A stretch of DNA of 64,000 nt from Pseudomonas monteilii (GTDB lineage: Bacteria > Pseudomonadota > Gammaproteobacteria > Pseudomonadales > Pseudomonadaceae): NCBI GenBank assembly GCA_001534745.1, contig CP013997.1, positions 2,232,001-2,296,000 of the forward strand, given 5' to 3'. Below the pieces are notes generated by a model, which was not told the DNA's origin, ran no database searches, and worked only from the letters and a program-made list of their open reading frames with translations. The position numbers and the translations under genes were made by a program. Of this stretch, positions 25,818 to 33,705 are shown piece after piece; the stretch's first letter is position 1, and each line of letters opens with the position of its first letter.

Positions 25818-25843
25818 AAAAGAGCACGCCTGTGCTCTTTTTT
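25818..25843. terminator. Intrinsic terminator, bidirectional form
   Basis: AAAAGAGCAC-GCCTGT-GTGCTCTTTT-type hairpin (stem about 10 bp with a short GC loop) flanked by A on the left and TTTTTT on the right. On the plus strand it ends the dehydrogenase transcript. The A-run on the left gives a U-run on the minus strand, so it could also end transcripts coming from the Tus side. Confidence 0.75.
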
Positions 25844-26120
25844 GCAAACACTTTATATACCACCCCATCACCAGCCAGGCTGTAGTGAGCCTTCTGCTTC
25901 GCAGCAGACGGCCTTCCAGCCGTCTCGAATGACACCTGAGCACCCCCTTCGTATACTGCGGAGTACGGGCGTGCTCTTTTCGCCGGCAAAAAAACCGACA
26001 GGCCTTTGACAAAGGCCTTCAGCCGCTCTACATTTTTATACCACCCCAAATGGGAAAATTCAGACAACACCACCCATCCTGAAGCACCGCATCAAACCCA
26101 GTAATCAAGAGGAGGGGCCT
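25844..26120. other. Hairpin-rich, AT-richer spacer upstream of the Tus-like gene
   Basis: No confident gene. It holds two direct copies of TATACCACCCCA (25856-25867 and 26037-26048). There are three short hairpins: 25894-25904 (CTGC/GCAG), 25907-25924 (GACGGC/GCCGTC) and 26000-26018 (AGGCCTTT/AAAGGCCT). Read on the minus strand, each TGGGGTGGTATA copy is followed by a hairpin and a T-run, so the block looks like a duplicated small unit. A 105-codon minus-strand frame with a GTG start crosses it but has no recognisable domain. Possible roles are replication-termination sites, a small RNA, or a decayed insertion. Confidence 0.45.
25986..26018 (-). terminator. Minus-strand hairpin with T-run
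   Basis: On the minus strand, AGGCCTTT-GTC-AAAGGCCT (26018 down to 26000) is followed by GTCGG and seven T, the form of an intrinsic terminator. No annotated minus-strand gene lies upstream of it within the spacer, so it may serve a small RNA or be part of the repeated unit. Confidence 0.4.
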
Positions 26121-26167
26121 GTAGGCGGCTTCGCCACCTTCCGATCCATCTTCACGAGGGCATCACC

Positions 26168-27142
26168 ATGTACGACGTCATCCAGGCTGCCTATCAACGG
26201 CTGGTCGCCGAAGTCACCCAGTTCAATGAAACCTGGCCGTCGCTGGTGGTGGCCGGCAAGGTCTGGCGGGTGCCCGTCCTGCAAGAGCAGCGCACGCCCG
26301 ACGTCATCGAGGTCGAGGCCCTGACCGGACAGCAGGCCATCGATGCCACGGTCGTGGCCTTGCGCACGTTTCAACGGGACATCGACCAGGCGCCTGGCAC
26401 GGTGATGCGCCTGCCGGGCTATTTCCAGCTCAGCGCATCGGTGCTGCCGCTGGCCATGGCTGTCAACACGGCCAAGCTTGCGCTGATGGATGCCATCGAA
26501 GCGGAACGGGTGGCCCAGAACCTGGCCCCGGAAATGCGCCCGAAACTGATGCGCAAGGCGCTGGGTTCCTCACTGTTCAGCACCAAGCAGCTGCAGCGCA
26601 CGCTGCACGTGTTCGACGGCGCACCCCGGCGCATCTCGTTCACCTGGGCCGGACACACCACCAGCACCGAACGCATTCGGGTGGCCAAGGTGCGTGAGCA
26701 GCTGGCCCATGCGGCCAAGCTGCGGGCGGCGGCGGAAGACATTCCGGTACAGCAGACGCCCGAGTACCTGGACCTGGCGGCCATCATCCGGCTCAACGAC
26801 GCCGACGTGCTGATCAAGCACAAACAGATCGCACCGCACCCGCGCTGCACCTTGTGGTTCGGCCCCACCGGCATGAAGTGGGACGCGCAGCCCAAGGCCA
26901 ACCTGCCGGTGTTCGTGCTGGCCGGGGATGGGCCGATGAAGCTGAGTGACCTGAAGCACTTCGACAAGGCCGTGCGGGGCGAACGGCGCCGTGACGTCAA
27001 GGCGCGGCAGGAGGTGTGGCCGCAGCGTCACATGTATTTGCCAGGCCCGAAAGGGCAGTCGACCCAGGCCGAAGCGCCGGTGAAGGAGGGTGCTTTGCAC
27101 TCGACCTATCGGCTCGGTGGCGTGGTCTACGAGCCGACCTGA
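26168..27142 (+). CDS. tus: Tus-like DNA replication terminus site-binding protein
   Basis: A 324-residue protein that can be aligned by eye with E. coli Tus (309 residues) in order along its length. The aligned segments are VWRVPVLQEQ with VFSLPEVKKE, VMRLPGYFQLS with AVRLPGVLCYQV, RTLHVFDGAPRRISFTWA with RTLTVLHDPATLRFGWA, IKHKQIAPHPRCTLWF with IKRPVKVQPIARVWY, and the end QRHMYLP with RLHLYV. Tus binds Ter sites and blocks replication forks from one side. The ATG at 26168 follows ACGAGGG. Identity is low but the order is complete. Whether it still acts as a chromosomal fork trap here is unknown. Its upstream spacer carries two direct repeats that may be its binding sites. Confidence 0.82.
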   Translation: MYDVIQAAYQRLVAEVTQFNETWPSLVVAGKVWRVPVLQEQRTPDVIEVEALTGQQAIDATVVALRTFQRDIDQAPGTVMRLPGYFQLSASVLPLAMAVNTAKLALMDAIEAERVAQNLAPEMRPKLMRKALGSSLFSTKQLQRTLHVFDGAPRRISFTWAGHTTSTERIRVAKVREQLAHAAKLRAAAEDIPVQQTPEYLDLAAIIRLNDADVLIKHKQIAPHPRCTLWFGPTGMKWDAQPKANLPVFVLAGDGPMKLSDLKHFDKAVRGERRRDVKARQEVWPQRHMYLPGPKGQSTQAEAPVKEGALHSTYRLGGVVYEPT

Positions 27143-27189
27143 CGAGAATCTGGCCTGGACGACCGGGGGTATCGTCCAGGCCGCGTGAC

Positions 27190-28377
27190 TCAGTGCCCGT
27201 CCTTCATCCGACGCGCGATGAGGAACAGAACCAGCCCGCCCAGGGCTGCCGCCGCGCCAATGTACCCGGTACTGGTCCAGCCCAGGCCTGCGGTGATGGC
27301 CAGCCCGCCAAGCCAAGGCCCCAGGGCGTTGGCCAGGTTGAAGGCCGCGTGATTCGAGGCTGCTGCGAGGCTCGGCGCCTCATGGGCGATGTCCATCAGG
27401 CGAATCTGCAAGGGGGCCGCCAGGGCGATCATGGTGCCCACCAGCGCGACGGCCGGCAGCAAGGTCCACAGCGAGTGCGCGGCGAACGAGAAGCACACCA
27501 GCACCAGCATCGACCAGATCAGCACCAGCCCGACGGCCCGGAAGCCCAGCCGGTCGAACAGCTTGCCGCCGGCGATGTTGCCGACGATGCCGCCCAGCCC
27601 GAAGGCGGCCAGCCCGAACGGGATCCACTGGGGCGACACACGCGTCACCTCGAGCATGGTCGGCGCCAGGTAGCTGAACACGCAGAACATGCCGGCAAAC
27701 CCGATCGAGGCGATGCCCAATGCCATCCACACCTGCGGTTTGGTGAAGGCATGCAGTTCACGCCGTGGATCGCTGCGCACTTCGTCGTGAGGCTGCGGCA
27801 CATACCGGGCAACCAGCGCCACGGTACACAAGGCGATGACACCGACCAGCACGAAGGCCGAACGCCAGCCGAAGAACTGCCCCAGGAACGTGGCGATCGG
27901 GTTACCCAACAGCATGGCCAGGGTCAGCCCCAGCATCACCCGCGCCACCGCACCGGCGCGCTGGTTGCTCGGCACCATGCTCGAGGCGACCACGGCCGCG
28001 ATACCGAAGTAGGCCCCATGGGGCAGGCCGCTGACGAAGCGGAACGCCACCAGACTGGAAAACGAGGGCGCGAAGGCCGTGGCCAGGTTGCCCAGGGTGT
28101 ACAGCAGCATGAGCCACAACAGCATGTGCTTGCGCAGCAGCTTGGCGCCCAGGATCGCCAACGTGGGCGCGCCCACCACCACGCCCAAGGCGTAGGCGCT
28201 GATCGCATGGCCGACCTGTGGCTCGCTCAGGTTGAGATTGCTGGCAATGTCGGGCATCAGGCCCATGATGGCGAATTCGCCGGTGCCGATGGCGAAGCTG
28301 CCCAGGGCCATGGAGGCTTCCATCTTGGCGATGGCAGGTTTCGACGGAGTCGACAGGGGAGGAAGGGAAGCGGACAT
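27190..28377 (-). CDS. MFS transporter (AraJ/NepI-like exporter)
   Basis: A 395-residue inner-membrane protein with 12 predicted hydrophobic spans. The N-terminus GEFAIMGLMPDIASNLNLSEPQVGHAISAYALGVV is the signature of the drug:H+ antiporter-1 group that includes sugar-efflux and purine-efflux proteins. The signature RFVSGLPHGAYFG lies after span 3, and a central cytoplasmic loop is rich in charge (PHDEVRSDPRRE). The substrate cannot be predicted. The ATG at 28377 (MSASLPP) is chosen; the frame extending 50 codons upstream has no family support. It is convergent with the Tus-like gene with 47 bp between stops. Confidence 0.88.
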   Translation of the reverse strand: MSASLPPLSTPSKPAIAKMEASMALGSFAIGTGEFAIMGLMPDIASNLNLSEPQVGHAISAYALGVVVGAPTLAILGAKLLRKHMLLWLMLLYTLGNLATAFAPSFSSLVAFRFVSGLPHGAYFGIAAVVASSMVPSNQRAGAVARVMLGLTLAMLLGNPIATFLGQFFGWRSAFVLVGVIALCTVALVARYVPQPHDEVRSDPRRELHAFTKPQVWMALGIASIGFAGMFCVFSYLAPTMLEVTRVSPQWIPFGLAAFGLGGIVGNIAGGKLFDRLGFRAVGLVLIWSMLVLVCFSFAAHSLWTLLPAVALVGTMIALAAPLQIRLMDIAHEAPSLAAASNHAAFNLANALGPWLGGLAITAGLGWTSTGYIGAAAALGGLVLFLIARRMKDGH

Positions 28378-28599
28378 CGGGATCCTTCTGACAAGAGGCT
28401 GAAACGATAAAGGCGCGAGGGTAGACAACCCCCTGAGGCGTGTCGAGTCAAAACCCGGTTCACGGCGCGGACGTTCTTTCACAGACCAGACGCGTGCAGT
28501 GAGGTGCCGTCGTTGCCACGATTTCATGCGTGCCGGACTTGCATGGGTGATGAAGGGAATTCAGTCACGCGCGCTGCCGGCTTTGGCCTGTGCATTCCA
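28378..28599. other. Intergenic region upstream of the MFS gene
   Basis: Together with the AraC remnant to its right this makes a gap of 377 bp between divergent MFS and TetR genes. It must contain the MFS promoter. No REP, hairpin or coding signal was seen here. Confidence 0.4.
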
Positions 28600-28722
28600 C
28601 TACTGAAGCGGTGAGCAATCGAGCAGACGTTTGAAGGCATGCCTGAAAGCGCTGTCGGAGGCATGGCCGAGTTGCTGCCCGATCGTCGATACGGTCGCCT
28701 GCGTGAGGCTGATCATGCGCTG
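28600..28722 (-). pseudogene. Remnant of an AraC-family regulator (C-terminal helix-turn-helix)
   Basis: Reading the minus strand from 28722 to the stop at 28600-28602 gives about 40 codons matching the end of an AraC-type DNA-binding domain: ATVSTIGQQLGHASDSAF, then RHAFKRLLDCSPLQ. This is the second helix-turn-helix with the usual LG.ASDSAFRHAFKR pattern. A TGA at 28723-28725 lies directly upstream in frame and no further homology is visible, so the rest of the gene is gone. It probably marks a deletion that once removed a regulator between the MFS gene and the TetR gene. Confidence 0.65.
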
Positions 28723-28754
28723 TCACTCGCCATGGCATCACGCTAGACTGAGGC

Positions 28755-29372
28755 ATGACTAGACAATCGAACACCTTTACCCCCAGAGGTCCTTCCGACC
28801 ACAGCGTTCGCGACCAGATCATGGAAGCGGCGATGCAGCATTTCGGGCATTACGGTTACGAGAAGACCACCGTGTCGGACCTGGCCAAGGCCATCGGTTT
28901 TTCCAAGGCCTATATCTACAAGTTCTTCGACTCCAAACAGGCCATCGGCGAGATGATCTGCGCCAGCCGCCTGGCAATGATCATGAACGCTGTCGAACAG
29001 GCTGTCGCCACGGCACCAAGCGCCTCGCAAAAGCTGCGTTGCCTGTTCCGCGCCCTTGTGGAGACGGGCAGCGAGCTGTTCTTTCATGACCGCAAGCTCT
29101 ACGACATCGCTGCCGTGGCCGGGCGTGACCACTGGCCTTCGGCAGCAGCCCACGGCGAGCGTCTGCATCGGCTGATCGAACAGATCGTGCTGGACGGCAG
29201 AAAGACCGGTGAGTTCGAAGATAAAACGCCACTGGACGAGGCCACTCAGGCGATCTCCCTGGTGATGCAACCCTTCATCAACCCGGTGCAGCTGCAGTAC
29301 AACCTGGACACTGCCGAAACAGCCATTGATCTCTTGCCAGACCTTCTGATACGGAGCCTGACAGCCAGTTAG
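28755..29372 (+). CDS. TetR family repressor of the adjacent RND operon
   Basis: A 205-residue regulator. The N-terminal helix-turn-helix covers about residues 19-63 (VRDQIMEAAMQHFGHYGYEKTT, then KAIGFSKAYIYKFFDSK), the standard TetR pattern. The C-terminal ligand domain is not informative. The ATG at 28755 follows TGAGGC. It lies directly upstream of the membrane fusion gene on the same strand. The TAG stop is part of a 7 bp inverted repeat that overlaps the likely promoter of the efflux genes, so it most likely represses them until a ligand binds. Confidence 0.9.
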   Translation: MTRQSNTFTPRGPSDHSVRDQIMEAAMQHFGHYGYEKTTVSDLAKAIGFSKAYIYKFFDSKQAIGEMICASRLAMIMNAVEQAVATAPSASQKLRCLFRALVETGSELFFHDRKLYDIAAVAGRDHWPSAAAHGERLHRLIEQIVLDGRKTGEFEDKTPLDEATQAISLVMQPFINPVQLQYNLDTAETAIDLLPDLLIRSLTAS

Positions 29373-29397
29373 TGACTATTGACGAAATTGGTCACTA
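29370..29397. promoter_or_regulatory. Candidate TetR operator
   Basis: TAGTGAC (29370-29376) and GTCACTA (29391-29397) form a perfect 7 bp inverted repeat with a 14-base centre. A 28 bp palindrome is the usual size of a TetR-family operator. It starts in the stop codon of the tetR-type gene and overlaps the presumed promoter of the efflux operon. Confidence 0.55.
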
Positions 29398-29407
29398 GTA
29401 TCAGAAT
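29379..29407 (+). promoter_or_regulatory. Candidate promoter of the RND efflux operon
   Basis: TTGACG at 29379-29384 is followed after 17 bases by CAGAAT at 29402-29407, matching sigma-70 consensus at five and four positions of six. It overlaps the palindrome 29370-29397, which suits repression by steric block. Confidence 0.5.
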
Positions 29408-29430
29408 CGGATTCCTCTCTGCCCTTTCGA

Positions 29431-30561
29431 GTGCGCAATCCGATGCTCCTGCTCCGCAGTACCACTTCCACACTGTGCCTGCTCCCTCTGCTGCTGACGG
29501 CCTGCGGCGCGCCTTCTAACGTCGAGGACCCACGTGCCGCTGCTCCGCGGGTCAGGGTCGCCACCGTCGCCGAAGCGGCACAGGGTTACCGCTCGTTCAC
29601 GGGCGTCGTCACCGCCCGGGTGCAAAGCCACCTGGGCTTTCGCGTCGGCGGCAAGGTGCTCGAACGTTTCGTCGATGTCGGCGAGCACGTTCACCCCGGG
29701 CAGCGCCTGATGCGCCTGGACCCCACTGACCTGGATCTGCAAGCCCGTGCTTCTCGGCAAGCCGTGGCCAGTGCCAAGGCGCGCGCCGTACAGACGGCGA
29801 GCGATGAGCGTCGTAACCGCGAACTGGTGTCGACAGGCGCCATCTCAGCCACCCGCTTCGACCGCCTCCAGGCCGAGGCCGAGGCTGCCCGGGCCGCGCT
29901 CAGTGCTGCTCAGGCCGAGGCTGTCGTCGCGGACAATCGCACGCGCTATGCCGTGCTCACCGCCGATGTCGAGGGGGTGGTGGTGGAAACGTCGGCCGAG
30001 CCTGGGCAGGTCGTCAGTGCTGGGCAGCGTGTCATGACGCTGGCCCAGTCCGGTGCCCGCGAAGCGTGGGTGCAATTGCCTGAAACCATGCGCCCGGCCC
30101 TCGGCAGCCTTGCACAGGCGCGGTCGTTCGACAGCACCCTTGCGCCTTCGCCCGCGACGCTGCGGCAGTTATCCGGTGCCGCCGACCCTATCACCCGGAC
30201 GTTCGAGGCGCGCTATGTGCTCCAAGGGGCGAATGCCGACGCGCCTCTGGGTTCCACCGTGACACTTCGACTGGTCACTGAGCCTGCTGCGCCCGGTGAA
30301 TCGAGCGTGCCGCTGACCGCCGTGTACGACGCCGGCCGGGGCCCCGGCCTGTGGGTCGTCACCGACACCTCGGACGCTGCCGTGGCCAGGGTCACATGGC
30401 GGCCCATCACCCTCATCGGGCTTGGGGATGACAGCGCACGCGTCCAGGGCGTGGCGCAAGGGGAGCGGGTGGTCGCCCTGGGCGCCCACCTGTTGCACGA
30501 GGGCGAGCAGGTGGTACTTGAACAGACACCGCCGCAGACAGTAGTTGGAACCCGCCCATGA
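29431..30561 (+). CDS. RND efflux membrane fusion lipoprotein
   Basis: A 376-residue periplasmic adaptor linking an RND pump to an outer-membrane channel. A lipoprotein signal is clear: hydrophobic LCLLPLLLTAC with the lipidated cysteine at residue 25. The lipoyl/barrel part has YRSFTGVVTARVQSHLGFRVGGKV, typical of the family, then an alpha-helical hairpin rich in Ala, Arg and Glu (about residues 95-170). The start is a GTG at 29431; an ATG four codons on (29443) is equally possible and keeps the signal peptide. The stop overlaps the RND pump start as ATGA. No outer-membrane channel gene follows, so a TolC-type protein from elsewhere would be used. Confidence 0.9.
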   Translation: MRNPMLLLRSTTSTLCLLPLLLTACGAPSNVEDPRAAAPRVRVATVAEAAQGYRSFTGVVTARVQSHLGFRVGGKVLERFVDVGEHVHPGQRLMRLDPTDLDLQARASRQAVASAKARAVQTASDERRNRELVSTGAISATRFDRLQAEAEAARAALSAAQAEAVVADNRTRYAVLTADVEGVVVETSAEPGQVVSAGQRVMTLAQSGAREAWVQLPETMRPALGSLAQARSFDSTLAPSPATLRQLSGAADPITRTFEARYVLQGANADAPLGSTVTLRLVTEPAAPGESSVPLTAVYDAGRGPGLWVVTDTSDAAVARVTWRPITLIGLGDDSARVQGVAQGERVVALGAHLLHEGEQVVLEQTPPQTVVGTRP

Positions 30562-33500
30562 GCATCACGCGCTTCAACCTGTCGGCGCTCGCCGTCCGTG
30601 AGCGTGCTGTCACGCTGTTTCTGATCCTGCTGATCAGCGTGGCCGGTTGCCTGTCGTTCTTCAAGCTCGGTCGCGCCGAAGATCCACCGTTCACCGTCAA
30701 GCAGATGACCCTCATCACCGCCTGGCCTGGCGCCACCGCTCAGGAGATGCAGGACCAGGTCGCCGAACTGCTCGAAAAGCGCCTCCAGGAGCTGAAGTGG
30801 TACGACCGCAGCGAGACCTACACGCGACCTGGCATGGCCTTCACCTTGCTTTCGCTGCAGGACAAGACACCCCCGGACGAGGTCCAGGCGCAGTTCTATC
30901 AGGCACGCAAGAAGCTCGGCGACGCGGCCAACGGCCTGCCCGCCGGTGTCATCGGCCCGCTGATGAACGATGAGTTCGCCGACGTGACGTTCGCCCTGTT
31001 CGCGCTCAAGGCCAAGGGTGAACCCCACCGTCTGCTGGTGCGCGAAGCTGAGACGCTGCGCCAGCGACTGTTGCACGTGCCTGGCGTGAAGAAGGTCGAC
31101 ATCATCGGCGAGCGACCCGAGCGCATCTTCATCTCGTTTTCCCACGAACGATTGGCCACGCTGGGCGTTGCACCACAGGACCTGTTCGCTGCGCTCGAAG
31201 GCCAGAATGCTCTGACGCCTGCCGGCTCCATCGAGACCCGAGGGCCCGAGGTCGTCGTCAGGCTCGACGGTGCGTTCAAGACGCTTCAGCGCATTCGCGA
31301 CACGCCCGTGACCGTCGCAGGGCGCACCTTTCGATTGTCCGACCTCGCCACGGTCGAGCGCGGTCATGAGGACCCAGCGACCTTTCTGGTGCGCCATCAG
31401 GGCGAGCCGGCCTTGCTGCTCGGCGTGGTCATGCGCGATGGCTGGAACGGCCTGGACCTGGGCAAGGCCCTGGCTGAGGAAAGGACCCGTATCAACGCGG
31501 GCCTGCCCTTGGGCATGACACTCTCACAGGTCACCGACCAGTCGGTGAACATCAGTGCTGCCGTGGACGAGTTCATGGTCAAGTTCTTCGTGGCGTTGCT
31601 GGTGGTGATGGTGGTCTGCTTCATCAGCATGGGCTGGCGCGTGGGCCTGGTAGTCGCCGCCGCCGTGCCGCTGACCTTGGCAATGGTCTTCGTGGTCATG
31701 GACGCCACGGGCAGGCATTTCGACCGCATCACGCTCGGTTCCTTGATTCTGGCACTGGGCCTGCTGGTGGACGACGCCATCATCGCCATCGAGACGATGG
31801 TCGTGAAAATGGAGGAGGGTTATGACCGGATCGCTGCATCGGCGTATGCCTGGAGCCATACCGCAGCGCCGATGCTGGCCGGCACCCTGGTCACGGCCGT
31901 GGGCTTCATGCCCAACGGCTTCGCCCAGTCCACGGCAGGGGAATACACCAGCAACATGTTCTGGATCGTCGGGATTGCGTTGATCGCGTCCTGGATCGTG
32001 GCTGTGGTCTTCACCCCATACCTGGGCGTCAAGTGGCTTCCTGAGCTCGAACCGGTCGAGGGCGGGCACACCACGCCATACGACACCCGCGCCTACACTC
32101 GTTTCCGCCGTCTGCTCGGGCAGGTCATCGAGCGCAAATGGGGGGTCGCAGGGGCCGTGGTCGTACTGTTCACGTTGGCTGTGCTGGGTATGGCCCGGGT
32201 CGACAAGCAGTTCTTCCCGACCTCCGATCGTCCTGAAGTGCTGGTCGACGTGCAGATGCCGCGTGGCACGTCCATCGAACAGACCAGCGCAGCCACGGCC
32301 AAGGTCGAGGCGTGGCTGCGCAACGAGAGCGCTGCGAGGGTCGTCACCTCGTACATCGGGCAGGGCCCACCACGCTTCTACCTGGCCATGGCGCCAGAGT
32401 TGCCTGATCCCTCGTTTGCCAAGATCGTCGTCCTCACGCCTGACGAAGAGGCGCGCGAGGCCTTGAAGCTCAAGCTGCGTCAGGCCGTTGCCCAGGGCTT
32501 GGCTGCCGAGGCGCAGGTCAGGGTCACGCAACTGGTCTTCGGTCCCTATTCGCCTTACCCGGTCGCCTACCGCGTCATGGGGCCGGACCTGGACAGGGTC
32601 CGCGTCATCGCGCACCAGGTCGAAGCCGTGCTGCAAGCCAGCCCGATGATGCGCAGCGTCAATCTGGATGCAGGCACGCGGGTGCCGACGTTGCACCTGT
32701 CACTGGATCAGGACCGCTTGCAGGCCATGGGATTGAGCCCGAGCACGATTGCCCAGCAGTTGCAGTTCCTGCTGTCAGGCACGCCGATCACGGCCGTGCG
32801 CGAGGACATCCGCTCGGTTCAGATCGTTGGCCGGGCCGCCGGCGACGTGCGTCTCGACCCAGCCCGTCTCCAGGCGCTGAGCGTGGTGAACGCGAGCGGG
32901 CAACGTGTGTCGCTGTCCCAACTGGGCACGCTCGAGGTTCGCAGCGAAGACCCGATCCTGAGGCGACGGGACCGCACACCGACCCTCACGGTGAGGGGCG
33001 ATATCGCCGAGCATCTGCAACCGCCGGACGTTTCCAGTGCCCTGACTCGGGAGCTGCAACCGATCATCGAGACGCTGCCGCCGGGCTATCGGATCGAGCA
33101 GGCCGGCTCGATCGAAGAGTCGGCCAAGGCCACCGCCGCCTTGATTCCGCTGTTCCCGGTGATGATCGCGATCACCTTGCTCATCATCATCGTGCAGGTG
33201 CGTTCGATGTCGGCCATGACCATGGTGTTTCTCACCGCGCCGCTTGGCCTGATCGGTGTGGTGCCGATGCTGTTGCTGTTCGGACAGCCCTTCGGCATCA
33301 ACGCACTGGTGGGGCTGATCGCGTTGTCGGGCATTCTGATGCGCAACACACTGATCCTGATCGGGCAGATCGACCACAACCAGGCCCATGGACTCGAGCC
33401 TTTCCAGGCGGTGGTCGAAGCCACCGTGCAACGTGCGCGCCCGGTGCTCCTGACGGCGCTGGCCGCCATTCTGGCGTTCATCCCGCTGACCCATTCGGTG

Positions 33501-33665
33501 TTCTGGGGGACGTTGGCCTACACCCTGATCGGGGGCACCTTCGGCGGCACCCTGATCACCCTGGTATTCCTGCCGGCGATGTACGCGATCTGGTTCAAGA
33601 TCCAACGCGATCCCCCGCTTCCATCCCGTGCATCGCCATCCGAAACGTCGGCCGCCGGTCGATGA
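30558..33665 (+). CDS. RND multidrug efflux pump (HAE-1/AcrB family)
   Basis: A 1035-residue inner-membrane proton antiporter. It has the RND plan of two halves, each with one and then five or more membrane spans around large periplasmic loops. Span 1 is AVTLFLILLISVAGCLSFF. The proton-relay aspartates lie in LGLLVDDAIIAIE around residue 405. The second half repeats the plan, with ATAALIPLFPVMIAITLLIIIVQV near 855 and NALVGLIALSGILMRNTLILI near 915. Start and stop are fixed by the ATGA overlap with the adaptor gene. It is closer to the acriflavin/solvent pumps with a lipoprotein adaptor than to heavy-metal pumps, which carry different span 4 motifs. Substrates are unknown. Confidence 0.93.
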   Translation: MSITRFNLSALAVRERAVTLFLILLISVAGCLSFFKLGRAEDPPFTVKQMTLITAWPGATAQEMQDQVAELLEKRLQELKWYDRSETYTRPGMAFTLLSLQDKTPPDEVQAQFYQARKKLGDAANGLPAGVIGPLMNDEFADVTFALFALKAKGEPHRLLVREAETLRQRLLHVPGVKKVDIIGERPERIFISFSHERLATLGVAPQDLFAALEGQNALTPAGSIETRGPEVVVRLDGAFKTLQRIRDTPVTVAGRTFRLSDLATVERGHEDPATFLVRHQGEPALLLGVVMRDGWNGLDLGKALAEERTRINAGLPLGMTLSQVTDQSVNISAAVDEFMVKFFVALLVVMVVCFISMGWRVGLVVAAAVPLTLAMVFVVMDATGRHFDRITLGSLILALGLLVDDAIIAIETMVVKMEEGYDRIAASAYAWSHTAAPMLAGTLVTAVGFMPNGFAQSTAGEYTSNMFWIVGIALIASWIVAVVFTPYLGVKWLPELEPVEGGHTTPYDTRAYTRFRRLLGQVIERKWGVAGAVVVLFTLAVLGMARVDKQFFPTSDRPEVLVDVQMPRGTSIEQTSAATAKVEAWLRNESAARVVTSYIGQGPPRFYLAMAPELPDPSFAKIVVLTPDEEAREALKLKLRQAVAQGLAAEAQVRVTQLVFGPYSPYPVAYRVMGPDLDRVRVIAHQVEAVLQASPMMRSVNLDAGTRVPTLHLSLDQDRLQAMGLSPSTIAQQLQFLLSGTPITAVREDIRSVQIVGRAAGDVRLDPARLQALSVVNASGQRVSLSQLGTLEVRSEDPILRRRDRTPTLTVRGDIAEHLQPPDVSSALTRELQPIIETLPPGYRIEQAGSIEESAKATAALIPLFPVMIAITLLIIIVQVRSMSAMTMVFLTAPLGLIGVVPMLLLFGQPFGINALVGLIALSGILMRNTLILIGQIDHNQAHGLEPFQAVVEATVQRARPVLLTALAAILAFIPLTHSVFWGTLAYTLIGGTFGGTLITLVFLPAMYAIWFKIQRDPPLPSRASPSETSAAGR

Positions 33666-33705
33666 ACCCGGACAGGGCCTGCCTGCTCAACCGTGGAGAA
33701 TGAAC

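Noticed and set aside
25756..26073. 105-codon minus-strand frame in the spacer before tus
   Set aside because: GTG start without ribosome site, no recognised domain, and it runs through two terminators and the end of the dehydrogenase gene. Described as part of a structured spacer instead.
27016..28410. 464-codon plus-strand frame opposite the MFS gene
   Set aside because: Rich in Gln, His, Arg and Gly without hydrophobic core or motif; the minus-strand transporter is clear.
28565..28822. 85-codon minus-strand frame across the TetR start
   Set aside because: Different frame from the AraC remnant, without homology; it overlaps the TetR start region by chance.
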